A stretch of DNA of 64,000 nucleotides from Sarcomyxa edulis. Lineage: Eukaryota > Basidiomycota > Agaricomycetes > Agaricales > Mycenaceae. The notes beneath the pieces were generated by a model. That model was given only the letters and a program-made list of their open reading frames with translations. It was not told the DNA's origin and did no database searches. The stretch is from positions 1,674,001 through 1,738,000 of the forward strand of contig QUOL01000006.1 of assembly GCA_009761415.1 (NCBI GenBank), written 5' to 3'. The translations under genes were made by a program, and so were the position numbers. Shown here piece after piece: positions 12,041 through 24,101 of this stretch; position 1 is the stretch's first letter; every line of letters begins with the position of its first letter.

Positions 12041-13203
12041 ATGCCTATTTCTGCTCCCAAAACCGACCCGAACTCGTCTCAATTGTCTAGCTCTCCTCCG
12101 TCATCTCCCCAACCCAGCACCGACATTGCTACTGGGATATCGAACCAAATAGCTTATACTTCCACCCAGATTATGTCCATTCTGAGACATATGCCTGCAG
12201 TTTTTAGTTCCAAGGTACATTTCTTCAGTCTATCCATCGCTCACTTCGCTGTACCCGTTTTTCCACGTGACTATTGATATTCGTCACGGGGGGTAGATAG
12301 TCACGAGAAACCGCATACTCACTACTATTACTTTGCAGGATCAACAAGGCAACCTCAAAGAAGACGCCGCACAAACCCTTTCCAACCTCGCGCAACAACC
12401 CGCCCCTTTCCAGGCCTCGCAGCACCAACTTCCCGGTCAGCAACATCCGTATCATCACGCAATGAATGATCCTGGTCCATCTTCTCATCCTCGTGGTCCT
12501 CCGAATCTTGGTCAATCACTGCCCATCATTCCCATGCACGGTTCTAGCCAAGAAATGGAAGAGGGCAGCGATGGCGAGGACGGCGCCAACAGCGCGTCTG
12601 GTGGCGCTGGCCCTAGTAATGCGAACGGCGGGACACCCAATACAGGGAGTAAACCACGAGCAAATAGGGCAGCGACTATGGGCAGCGATGAGTGGAGTCG
12701 ACAGAGGAAAGATAATCATGTACGTACCACGCACTTCTCGGCCCTAAGACTTTTTTTCTCATCAAATCGGTATCATTCCGTTACAGAAAGAAGTAGAACG
12801 CCGCCGCCGAGGTAATATCAATGAAGGTATAAATGAACTAGGCCGAATAGTTCCGAATGGCTCCGGTGAAAAGGCGAAAGGAGCCATCCTCTCCCGCGCG
12901 GTCCAGTACATCCATCACCTCAAAGAAAATGAAGCGAGGAATATCGAAAAGTGGACCTTGGAAAAACTTTTGATGGACCAAGCCATGGGGGATCTGCAAG
13001 CCCAATTAGAGGAGATCAAAAGGATGTGGGAGGAGGAAAGAATGGCGAAGACAAGGTTGGAAGCAGAATTGGAGGCTCTCAAAGGAGCGTCTGCAAAGGG
13101 AGATTCGCCTTCAGAATCCAAAGGTGGAGCTTCCAAGAGACGAAGTGAGCCCGCCGAGGAAGAGGAAGATGAGAGGGAAGGAAAGAAACAAAGAGTGGAT
13201 TAG
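12041..13203 (+). CDS. bHLH transcription factor, Cbf1/USF type
   Basis: Three exons: 12041-12214, 12339-12719, 12787-13203; 323 aa. It is a predicted nuclear E-box (CACGTG) binding homodimer, in the class of yeast Cbf1, which acts in sulfur-amino-acid gene control and centromere function. The N-terminal half is Ser/Pro/Gln-rich and disordered. The basic region carries the class-defining triad: H185, E189 and R193 (NHKEVERRRR). Helix 1 (INEGINELGRIVP), a loop with GEKAKGAILSRAV and helix 2 (VQYIHHLKE) follow. A heptad-like coiled coil (about 220-280) and an acidic Glu/Asp tail with a KKQR-type basic end come last. The basic region is split by intron 2 directly after the key His. Intron 1 (124 nt) contains a perfect Cbf1-type site, so self-regulation is possible. 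Confidence 0.9.
12264..12269. promoter_or_regulatory. Cbf1-consensus E-box in intron 1 of the bHLH gene
   Basis: CACGTGAC on the plus strand (12264-12271) reads GTCACGTG on the minus strand. This is a full match to the yeast Cbf1 consensus RTCACRTG. It lies 50 bases into the first intron of the gene for a Cbf1-like protein. Confidence 0.5.
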
Positions 13204-15074
13204 CGTAAGTATATCTTGTTCATCTCCACGTGGTAGCCGTCTGGTATTGTTTATAATCTTTTTTTTGGTCGTCACTCAAGATCGGTGTTCTGATCTGCGT
13301 CAGTAGCTCTATATGCACATTGGCTTACCTCTTCCCTCACTATATTCGTGTACGCATAATCCTGATACGTAGCTTCGCTCCCAATAGCCCTTTAAGCATG
13401 AAAGATGAAGTCTCGATGAAGAGTATTGCGCTCGAGCGTACGTTATGTTATATGCATGGGTTGAATGGAAACCACGTTGGAACTGACAAAGCCGCACTGA
13501 CATGCATCGCCATGACTCTTCCCAGTATGCACGATGTCGCATGCTTCAAGGGTGACAACACTTAAGAATCCATCCTTGCTTCGTTCCAAATCCTCCCAGG
13601 CAGTCTCATCTCAGGCTCATCTCAAGGCTTCCATGTCATCAAGTTGCACAGGTCGCACAGGATTCCCTGGTCATGTAAATATAACAATGGGACATGCACT
13701 TCATTTCATGTGTCAGATTCAACTTGGAGTTCGCTGTCAATCGCCGGGTACCAGTACTTACCCCGGGGATTGAAGGATCATCGATCATCGATCAACGTTC
13801 AACAGCAGTAGCCATCGCTCAATGCACGTTGAAAGGGCTACAGGGTGAATTTTCCGTACGCATCATCTCTTCGAGTCAATTCTCGCTGATATTGCATATA
13901 CAGAAAGTTTACGGATCTAGTTCTGCTGGTTCATGTCTGCGTGGACATCGGTGTCAAGGCTCAGTTTTTTTTAGATTTCTTCGACGAATTGACAACTGCT
14001 TCGTGACTTATCGTTCTATGGTGGCTCTGTGCTGCCCCGTCAGTAACAGTTGATGATATCGGCTCCCAAAGTAGTCGGCGCTACCAACAGAGACCCGTAA
14101 ATCAATCAATCATCGAAGGTTATTGATCATGGGGAACGTCGATACCTACACCGGTGACACAGCGACTCCGAATATTTTCAGAAAACACGGAAATGCCTGT
14201 TTACCTTTTTTTCGTCAACAAATTGACGATTTGACATCGGGTCGACTAGATACCGACTCGGTATCAGTTGACCATGGGATCATGAGCATAATTTCTACCT
14301 GCTAGATTTGATGACCGTCTAGTCTGTTCGTGCCTTCTCCAGACTCGTCTCTGCCGGTGATGAAGATTCTCCACTCGGGAGTTGCGAATGGCTTACATCG
14401 TCCCGGAATCCCTGGTTTCCCTATCTCCAGTGAATGCGGCAGTCGCGATAGTGCTATCAGTGGCCATGATTGAACTTATCATTGATCTTGCCGCTATGAC
14501 CCCGATCTTTCTACGAGACTAGTACGCATATATCACCCTTGTTGATAGCTGTAGCTCGCACCACTGGCAATTTTTACTTCTAGGCATGCCTTGATACCCT
14601 TGGACGCCAGTTCACATCAAACTCAGTTTGCGCCGCTAGCGACTCTCTCGCTATCTTGGTGTACTTATTGTTCCATCGGCTGGACTTATATCGCGTTTCA
14701 AGGTCACATAGACAGGACCCGCATGGTATGCAAGTGGGGTCGATAACCTCATGCTATTGGACTACCGTGAGATATTCTCACTACCCGTCTTGTTTCCGGC
14801 TTATTCACTGATGTTAAAGCTTGACTGAGCACCACAGCAACTTTTATTATTCGAGGTGCCGGGTACATGTCTGGCCACCGCATGCGCGGAAAGATCGTGT
14901 CATTACATAGTGGCCACATTTCCGGTCTATGAACGAGTCGAATACAGGTGTCTGCTGCGTTTAATTGGATCTCGAGGTTGGAACCTTATCTGCACCGCAA
15001 AGCAGGCCTTATTTATTGGATGAGTAGACGGTGTGTTCTCCTTACACCACCACTCTGCATCTGAGTCTCTAAAC
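13204..15074. other. Intergenic, no gene recognised
   Basis: About 1.9 kb between the bHLH gene and the P450. Short ORFs (for example 13320-13565 and 13694-14053) resemble nothing I know and are interrupted within 100-120 codons. A short GATCATC-type direct repeat sits near 13780. No tRNA-like cloverleaf or transposon ends were seen. The last few hundred bases should hold the P450 promoter. Confidence 0.4.
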
Positions 15075-17430
15075 ATGATTCTACATGTCCTGCTGACCGT
15101 CTCTAGCTTCTGGTTGGTTTGGAAGCTATACAGATACTGCAAGTCATTGTTCATGTCTCCGCTCAATTACATCCCTGGCCCAGTATCGGACTCGTTTCTG
15201 ACAGGGGAGTTTCACGATCGTGTCTAACGTCTCACGGCAGTTCTGATGTCTTTGGCAGGCAACCTACACCAGCTTTATAACGCTAACGCTTGGGATTTTC
15301 ACACCCACATTGCGGAAGAATACGGTCAAGTTGTCAAGATTTGGGGACAATTTGGCGTAGGTGATAGGTCGATGTGATTCATTCAAATGAATTAAATTAT
15401 GGCACGGTGACTAGGATCAACAGCTTTATGTCTACGATCCAAAGGCTCTGGAGGAGATTCTGTTCAATGGGGAGGTTTATGAGGAGACGCCGATGTTCTT
15501 GCAATGCAACGAATTGCTGTTTGGAAAGGGTATCATCTCCACTTCAGGTGACGACACACTTTGGGGCGTCATTGACGAAATTGTATCTGACATACATGGA
15601 CAGGCGACCATCATAGAAGACAGCGCAAAATGCTCATGCCCGCCTTTTCGATCAACCACTTGCGCCAGATGGTTCCAATTTTCTACGACGTATCTCACAA
15701 GGTCTTTTTAATCCATGCTTCTGGTCTCGAACTATTGTCTCACTCTCAGGCCATACGATAGCTCCGAGAAGCCCTAGAGTCCCGGCTGGCTGATGGCTCA
15801 AACGATATCAACATTCTCGAATGGATGACTCGCGCCGCCCTAGAACTCATCGGCCAAAGTGGTCTCGGGTACTCTTTCGATCCTCTCACCACCGACGCTA
15901 ATCATCCGTACAACGAAGCTGCCAAGAATCTCATGTGCGTATAGTCATGACAGACGTTTTTCTCTCGGTCGGCCATCTCTTTATCAATTAAGTACTCTGT
16001 TACAGGTCGACATTGTTCAGCATGCAAATCGTCCGTCTCATTATTCCTTGGGTATCTAATCTCGGGCCTCCCGGACTTAGACGTCTTGTCGTCAAACTTA
16101 TTCCTTGGAGAAAACTCCAATATCTTCGAGAGATGGTTGATCTCATGGAGCAAACTTCTCTCGAAGTTCTCAAAGAAAAGGAAAGGGTGGTTGAAGCCGG
16201 GGAAGATGTTTCCAGTCATCTAGGACATGGGAATGATTTGATAAGCATACTCAGTACGTCAAACCTGTTTCTTACTTCGTCTGTGACTTAAGTGGCACAT
16301 AGTGAAAGCAAACAGCGCAGATTACGATCATGACAGAATTCCACAGTCCGAATTATTAGCGTGCGTAGTTTTATGCGCCTGTGTCTCGATATACACTCAG
16401 GTCCTGTGAAGTCAGATGTCGTCAGTATCATAAGTTCAAGGTCGGAGGAAATTTGAACACCCACATTTTTCTAGAACCCTCATATTTGCCGCCATGGACA
16501 CTACCTCGAGCGCGCTGGCACATGTTCTCCATTTATTGGCGGAGCATCCAGAAACACAAGACAAGCTCCGTCGTGAGATCACTGACGCGCATCAGCGTGA
16601 CGTGGAATTTTCTTTCGACGAACTTGTCGCGTTTCCGTATCTGGATGCAATCATCCGAGAGACACTGCGATTGTGATTGGAGTTTGTTTTCCCAGTGGCG
16701 TTGACGTAGTATTGATCACGACTCTCATAGGTATCCACCTGTACCGTTTGGTACCAGAATGTACGTAGCTTAGCTTCAAGAAGATATTTCTGACTTTGTA
16801 GATCTTTCTGCATTAGCGCCAAGAAGGATACTATCCTTCCGTTATTGCATCCCATCCGAGGTACAAATGGCCAAGACATACGTCGTGTCTTTGTACCGAA
16901 AGGTACCACCTTCATTATCGCAACCCTCGCCGCAAACCGGGACAAATCCATGTGGGGGGAGGACGCCTATGAATGGAAGCCCGAAAGGTGGCTTTCGTCT
17001 TTGCCGAGAGCTGTCAGTCTTCCTGGCGTTTATTCCAATTTGTATGTCGCAGCCCTGTTGATCTTGACTCCTTTGCACGGCTGACCGGCTCTTAGACTCA
17101 CCTTCTCGGGTGGCGCTCACTCCTGCATGTCAGTTTCTTTCATCTCGTACAAAAAAAATTGATCTCAATTGCTGTCTTTTCCACAGCGGCTACAAGTTTG
17201 CAGAGATAGAAATGAGTTCGTGAGAGCACGATTATCATCCCTTCGACATTACTAATCTCGATTGGTATCCAGAAGTAGTTTTGTCAATGCTGATCGAATC
17301 ATTCACATTTTCTAGTGCTGCCAAGGATATTTTTTGGAGTATGTGCCTTATCCAAACACCTATACTGAAGGATTCAGTCGAGGCACAACCACAATTACCT
17401 CTACGGATTGCACTGCTACCTCGAGTATGA
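15075..17430 (+). CDS. Cytochrome P450 monooxygenase (non-canonical first donor)
   Basis: Fourteen exons: 15075-15204, 15259-15356, 15415-15547, 15604-15701, 15762-15934, 16006-16253, 16303-16360, 16412-16420, 16475-16672, 16731-16760, 16817-17041, 17096-17128, 17187-17215, 17273-17430; 539 aa. It is a microsomal heme-thiolate oxygenase; the substrate is unknown. An N-terminal membrane anchor (MILHVLLTVSSFWLVW) is followed by a Pro hinge (IPGP). The I-helix is AAMDTTSSA (D324, T325, T326), the K-helix ETLR (E378, R381), the PERW motif is KPERWL, and the heme loop FSGGAHSCIG has Cys477. The usual Arg of FxxGxRxCxG is His475. Phase and homology demand an intron 15205-15258, but its first bases are GG (gggagt) instead of GT. 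Exon 8 is only 9 nt. Either the GG donor is tolerated, or this allele is damaged or carries a base error. Confidence 0.85.
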
Positions 17431-17737
17431 TTATGACCCGTCGTGTTTTCACTGGATGTGTTGTACCATGTAGTCGCAACTTATTCATCGATCGTAACGA
17501 TTACATCATTTGAGAGGGACGTCCTCGACTAAATCGTACATACAACCGTGATCCTCATAAGTGAGGCTACAGAACAATCCACTCATAAGCTAGTTATTTT
17601 ATACGTAGGAAAACACGAGTACTTATAATTACTGTCACTTCAAAGCTCTATAAAATCCGAAAGCAAGCAGGAAAACGTATGATGACAAAGAAAGAGAACA
17701 ACCTCCCAGGAATGAAAAAAGAAACAGAGAAAAGACA
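17431..17737. other. Convergent 3' intergenic region
   Basis: Spacer between the P450 stop (+) and the Ras-GEF stop (-). It is A-rich toward 17,650-17,740. No coding signal was seen. Confidence 0.5.
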
Positions 17738-20700
17738 TCACTCAGGATACATTGCTAGCGCTCTCTTGAGCATATCTCCGTCCAGCCCCCGCAGCTTCAA
17801 ACATTTCTGGAAGAGTTTCTTGTCGATAGGGAAATGCACCCTACTGGCAAGATGCTGGCCAGCTACCAAAGACTTGATAACGTTTGCTATCAGCCGTTGT
17901 TTATGAACGTTGATGAGAGGTTCCAAGTGCATCGACGGCGGAAGTGGGGTAAGAGCTGAGAAGACTTCCGGATGAGCTGGAGCGTCAAAGTTTGCGGTAA
18001 TTGGGTCGATACCGACTGCTTCGTTGGGCGCGGTCGGATCGATCAAGTCTGGGAGGCGATTATATTGATACAGCTGAGACAAATACACGCCTGAAAAATA
18101 CATCGTGAGCTTTACTATAGATAGAACGGAGATTCGGCACGGACCTATGAAGGGCACACAAGCAGAAGGGACTATGGGAACCTTATGATTATTATTATCT
18201 GGTCCTTTGCCCTTGGACCCAGACGATGGCTCCGCGCCCGCACCCGCGCTAACGACTGACGCGGAGCGAGAGTTAACATCCAGAGGCTTAGCGTCGACAA
18301 TGGAATCAATCGCAAGGCGAATGAATTTGAACTGGTCCCCGCTCGTTGTATACCTTTGTAGGTCACGTAACATTCGCGTTTCCCATAGTCCCACACGATT
18401 CCACGAACGCCCCATTGCTTTTTTCACCCAGTTGCTTTCCAGCCCTGTGATTATAGCAACCAAGGTGCTGAAATTACTCAACGTGTAGGCTTTCTGTATT
18501 GCCGATGAAAATGTTAGACATTGACTGACGACACTTAAAGAGATCACTGACCCAAGCGATGCGTATGAACTTTCCGACTAAGAGAGCACGCTCACTTGGT
18601 TGAGTGAGAACGATCTCTGAGATGGTAAAATTCGTCATCAAGTTGAATCGGGCTCGAACAGCAGCAAGTGCGGTGGTCTTATCAGCCCAACGAGATTCTG
18701 CCTTCCAACGAGCCCTATCTTTGAGGTACTGCCCCCAATCAAGAACATTTACTTCTTCACATGACATCCAATCGTCGAGAACGAGCTCCTCGAACTTAAC
18801 GCCCATGAATAATTCTCGATCAATCATAGAGAAATGTTGAGCGAGTGCTTCAGCGCGATGTAGAAGGATAAAAGATCGATGTATTTTTGGGGCATCAGGA
18901 CCTCCGAACTTGGAACCGACATACGTTGGCTGTTCAGCAGAAAGTGGTCGTGAAGATAACCGGCTTTGAAGAATTTCCAACGGCACGGCGTCTTCTGGGG
19001 CAGGTTTAGCTTCAGCACGTGTAGGGGAGCTAGGAATACCATGGGATGGATGCGTGGCGACAGGAGTTTTAGCCCATTCCTGTTGTTGCTCAATTCCATT
19101 CTCGGGTTCCGGTTGATCGTCACTCATGGATGCGCGTTCCTCCTCAAAGTCATCTTCATCGGGGCTCTGCTCTTCAGCCTCATCGTCAGAGAATCGTGGG
19201 TGGTCGTCACTGTAATCTCCTGCTGCCATCCGTTCTTGTATTGTACGGACCCATCCATCCACTTTGGATGCCTTTTCCTGCTGTTTCAAGGGACTAAGTT
19301 CTCCTTCGAGCTTACGCAGGGCTGCTTCCACATCGCCGGTCTCTTCGTCGTTACTAAGTGAATCGAGCAAGGCATTCATCTGCCACTGCTGAATATTTCC
19401 ACCAAGGCCAGCAGCAGAGCCTTCTTCTGAGACGACACTCGATCGGGCAGAAGCTAATGATGCATGAGAGATTATGCCCATGGAAGAGACGCTCTCTGAT
19501 CGGCGACGGAGAAATTCGAACTGCGCACGTACTTGGGCCTGCGAAGGCAATTTCTTCTGTGGTAGCTTACGAAGACCAGGCGGACCAGCAGCATGAAGGT
19601 CTGAAGATGTGTCCGAGAGGTCGAGATCGTCGATAGAAACGACATCAAATTCCCAAGGCGAACGTGCACCAGGGAAAGAAGCATTTGGGGCATTGGGGGA
19701 AAGCAGAACACCTAACGAATCGGAAGAACTGGAATGTGAAGAGCCAGCAGTCTGGGATAGGGGATATGATGCAGATGGAACAGACATAGGTGAGTCGGAT
19801 TCAGAATGAACTCGCGGTGACAACGGCACGCCTAGCGAACCCAAAGAACTTGACCGTGTGGATACATCGTCGTTGTTCTCAGGAGAAATATGAGACTGGG
19901 TCGATGGTCCTCCTAATGAATCCGGGGAACTAGATCTTGAAGAGGAATCATCGCGAGGCAGGATTATTTGAGTTGCTTCGACTAGAGGCATAGCACCGGG
20001 CGTTGCTCTGGGAGACATTGTCACTCCCAAAGAATCCGAAGAGCTTGATCTTGAAGACGAATCATCTGGAGCTGGCACATGTGCAGGTAAAACCTCCTCG
20101 ATCGGATTCGCATCTGAAGCAGATGACAGGTGGTCGTCGATGAGCAGTTCGAGTTCTGAGTCGTTTTGGAGAATTGGAGGCGGAGACTTTAGTGATGGGA
20201 GTTTTGGAGCAGACGAAGCAATAGGACTAAGAATCGGACGATCGCTGCCCTGAGGAGACACAACAGCGGGTTGTGGTTCTATCATCTTTAAATACTGCTC
20301 CACACCGCCATTGACAGTAAGTAGATCTCGCGATACGCTAAGCTCCAAATCAAAGGCTGATACATCAACACAAACACCCAGAGGAGCGCGTGTTGCCGCT
20401 CTCGAATTCAAGACTCTTTTCCATCTTCCCAATCGTCCGATGGTTTTCACGAATACACGTGACAATGCATTATGGTGTATCGGGAGCGTAGCGGACGTTT
20501 GGATGAAAGGGAGTTCGGGGTCCGGCCCAGGCCCAGGGGCTCGATTCGTCTGTTGAAGAATGGATAGGGAGGAGGAGGGAATAGAATCTGGTCGTGTGGG
20601 AGATAAACCTGCTCCTACATGGGGGACACTGAGATGAGCATTGACATGATCGTTCTTCAGTCCCGAGGGTACGTCAGGCATTGTCCCGTCATCAGGAAGA

Positions 20701-22933
20701 AAGTCAAGGTCGACATCGGAGTCTCCGTCATCGTCTCCATCTGTCTTCCGAGTAGCTTCAGCGAACTTCTCGCCCAGGACATGACGCTTCGTGGTTGGAG
20801 CACGAAGCTTGGGTTTTGAGGCTGAGCGTGTATGGGTTTTTTTACAATCCTTCACGACCTTCTTCAATTTCTTGACAATGTTCTTGATATCGCAGTGTCA
20901 TTGAAACGGACAGGAGTAACATACATGAGTCACACGAGAGAACGACAGCAACGGAGGTAAGAAAGGAACTCACCAATCCATCACTATACTTTTGGAGTAT
21001 TGGATCCCGGATCAAAGCGTTCAACCAATTCGCCAAAACAAGTCTCAATTCCCGATTAGGTAGGAAGTCGACGACGAAGAAAGTCAAAAGCCAATAACGG
21101 ATAGCCACAAACGTTCTGACTCGTACGACCCGGCGAACCATTTCATCGTGCGCGGACGTATGTTGACTGAGTGCCCAATGGAACCGGCATATAAGCAAGT
21201 GGCATAGATCCACAGCACTAATGTAGGTCCGATACGTTAGGAAGAAATTCAACAACTCGTCGTAATCCAAATCGCTCGTTAACTGTGCGATCCAGCGTTC
21301 GATCGTAGCTGCAATGAGCACCTTTTGTAGAGCATCTTCCGGCGAGAGATGAAGGCTCGGTATCTCAGCGGCTGCTTTGCTCGCTGCCTTTGCAGCTCTT
21401 GTATTTCTTTTTCGCAACGATGCATTGGAGGAACGAGTAGATGAAGAGATGTCCGTCAGACTTCCCTGCGATGCTGATAGATCTTCTGAGATGTCTCTCT
21501 CAGACTGCATTTCGCCCCAGATGACAAAACGAGGATCGTCTCGAGGCGCAGCGGTCTCATCAGCTGACAACGACATCTTGATCACGGTGGTTTCTTCGGA
21601 GTCTGGTGATAATTTGTCCAAGAGAGGCAACCCGCGATACGTTTGCAAGACATCAAATACGTCCGTCGAGTAACGCGAATGCATGGACGTTTCCGGTAAC
21701 GGCGCGAGTAGAGGGATAGGTTCGGGCTCCACATCCACGTTCTCTAGGGTGGACAGAGTAGACGCGCGGAGACGGACAGCCGATGGTGGACGAGAGAGTT
21801 GAGAGTCATCGGATGATGTAGCGTCTGAAAGGGACTCCGATGTTCTTCTCGTTTCAGGTTCTATCTGTCTCGCTGTCAACCCGGACTCGAATGATTGTAC
21901 CTCACGTAATAACCGGGGTGCAGGGAGATACTCAGACGCTGGCCTTCGTGACGGCGAGTCGAAGGATATGCCAGGTCCAAATGGATGCACGACGATAGAT
22001 TCGGGAGCAGATCCAGAGGAATTCGCGGGCAGGTCATTCCAATGCATGACTTCGGCAAAGATGTCGCCCGTCCGAGGAACGGCGATGTCTACGGTGATAA
22101 AACGAGGCATATCAGCGGCTGTGACGCTTTGTGAGTGTTGGCGGGCAGGTGGAGGAGTAGGATTTTCAGACGAGGAGGCAATAGACGAGCCGCTTGTCGC
22201 CATGTCTGAAATGGAGCGCGTTTTACGAAGCTTGCGCGGAGCGCTGCTCTGAGGTTTCGCTGCTGCCCCTCCAGTCTTGAACATGGCGGAAGACGTGAGA
22301 AAGCCGTGCACGCTTATTCGGGAACGACGTCTGGAGCTCGTGGGGGGGTCGTGATATGATGATTCGACGGATGATTGAGTCGAGGCCCGTTGCTCGGCTT
22401 CCGCTGCAGGGGCTGGGAGCTCTTTGCGACTGTAAGGAGAGAGATATTACAGAACTAGAATATACAACATCTGCTCAGAGGACTCACCCTACGCGAAACA
22501 TTTGTTTTCCATGCTGATTAGTAAAGGCCGTGATGGCGTACGGTGAGCGAACATCTTTCCCAACCCCAAAATGCTGATCATAACGCCTCTTGAGTTCGTA
22601 GGCCGCGGGTCCAGAGGATGTTTCGACAAAGCTTAGATCGGCTGATGAAGAGTTTGAGTTACTTCTCCTCAAGTATTATGCTCAGAACTCACGAGCAATG
22701 GATATGTCTGCCGAAGCAATTTCCGACGACAACGGCTCACCGCCGTTATCATCTTGTACAAGATCCGAGATGACGAATGAAGATTGGGAATTGTTGCTTG
22801 GAGGCGTAGGGAGTCGTAACAAAAACGGATTGGGCGTTGGATCCAATGCTGACCTGTCTCTCTCCGGTGTCGCTTCTATTGGAGCGTCGGGGTGCAAATC
22901 AACATGCTCCTGGTCGTGAGTGCTGCCGGGCAT
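17738..22933 (-). CDS. Large Ras-family guanine nucleotide exchange factor, Lte1-like
   Basis: Six exons: 22933-22693, 22641-22488, 22429-20974, 20882-18552, 18493-18145, 18090-17738; 1627 aa. It should exchange GDP for GTP on a Ras-type GTPase. The N-terminal third is Ser-rich, with basic Ser motifs (KLRKTRSISDM). A RasGEF_N (REM) domain lies at about 480-600, recognisable in DYDELLNFFLTYRTYISA and FVAIRYWLLTFFVVDFL. A long disordered middle follows, including four copies of a Ser-rich repeat. A C-terminal CDC25 catalytic domain lies at about 1290-1600 with LVGKFIRIAWKAYTLSNF, STLVAIITGLES and VPFIGVYLSQL. The catalytic domain has a Ser/Gly/Asn insert (about 1480-1520). REM far from CDC25 in a very long protein matches yeast Lte1, a mitotic-exit factor, better than Cdc25; the exact orthology is inferred. 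It shares a 383-bp divergent promoter with ASF1. Confidence 0.88.
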
Positions 22934-23316
22934 GATATAACGATTATGATGCGAAGATTAAGGAGACCAAGCTACAGAAACATGCTAAAGTCTTGTGAGA
23001 TGTCGATGGATTTCGTGACCCGTGCGTAGGGTGACAATGACGCCGTGAGTACCCCAGAAAAATCGTGAACGCCCGCTAGAGTAACAGGTCCGGAAATATA
23101 TCTTGAGATTCGTGACTCGAACGTTGGAATGTGGAGGTCTTGACGGTCGAAAGCAAGAAACAATTGGCCCTCCCGGTGGGAACTGTCACGGTGTGATCCT
23201 GATCGTCACAGCGAGCGCGTGACTTTCATGTGCCAGTGATTCTCTACTTCTTACCTTCATCTTTCTGATCTTGTAGCTCTGTAAAACACCACCCCATCAC
23301 CTGAACAACTTCTCTG
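22934..23316. other. Divergent promoter between Ras-GEF and ASF1
   Basis: 383 bases between two start codons on opposite strands, so it must hold both promoters and leaders. Pyrimidine-rich tracts run into the ASF1 start. No clear TATA box was seen. Confidence 0.5.
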
Positions 23317-24101
23317 ATGTCGATAGTCACCATTCGTGTACGTTTTTTGAACCTTCTGATAGCAAATCGCGACTTTTTACCCATTAGAGTGACCTGCAGA
23401 ACGTCGAATTCATCAATAACCCAGCACGATTTTCCGACTCGTATCGTTTTCGCGTTACGTTCGAATGCATCGCGCCTCTAGAGGATGGTCAGTCCTTTTT
23501 ACCCAGTCTTCTCATTTGGTGGCTCAAATCGCGCTTCTGAAGACTTAGAATGGAAACTAATCTACGTATCTGCGCCCGGCGACGAGGACCTCGATCAGGA
23601 ACTCGACGACTGCCTGGTAGGCCCAGTGCCTGTCGGCGTCAATTCGTTTGAATTCGAGGGTTCTCCGCCTGATCCATCCAAGATTCCTCCAGAGGACGTA
23701 CTAGGAGTGGCAGCACTTATCCTCACGGGCTCTTACAAAGATCAGGAGTTTGTCCGCGTGGGCTATTATCAGAATACAGAGTACGACAACGAGGAGATGA
23801 AAGAGATGCAGCCCCAACCAAAACCAATTATGTTTGAGCGTCTAGTACGCGATATCAGCGCGAAACCGAGGGTAACGCGATTTCAGATCAAATGGTGAGT
23901 GACTCACTAGCTTCGTAGAACTCGCTCTTCAGACTAGATCCCATCCTTTTTGCACTCAGGGATGTTCAGCCACCGCAACAAGAGCAGACAGCTGCTGGAG
24001 CAGCAGCTTCAGCTGCAGTACCGTCTGCGAATGACTTAGACGACGATTCAATGGATGTGGATTCCACGAAGAGGAACATGAATGGGATAGCTGTGTCATA
24101 A
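23317..24101 (+). CDS. ASF1: Histone H3-H4 chaperone ASF1
   Basis: Four exons: 23317-23337, 23400-23487, 23543-23894, 23960-24101; 200 aa. Asf1 binds H3-H4 dimers and passes them to CAF-1 and HIR during replication and transcription, and it supports H3K56 acetylation. The conserved beta-sandwich covers about residues 1-157. It begins MSIVTIRNVEFINNPARF, continues with FECIAPLEDDLEWKLIYVG-like sequence (here YVSAPG) and VGYYQNTEYDNEE, and ends with VTRFQIKWD. The tail is short, Ala/Gln-rich, then acidic (DLDDDSMDVD), as in fungal Asf1. The first exon is only 7 codons. The length fits the family (155 to 280 aa). It shares its promoter with the Ras-GEF. Confidence 0.96.
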
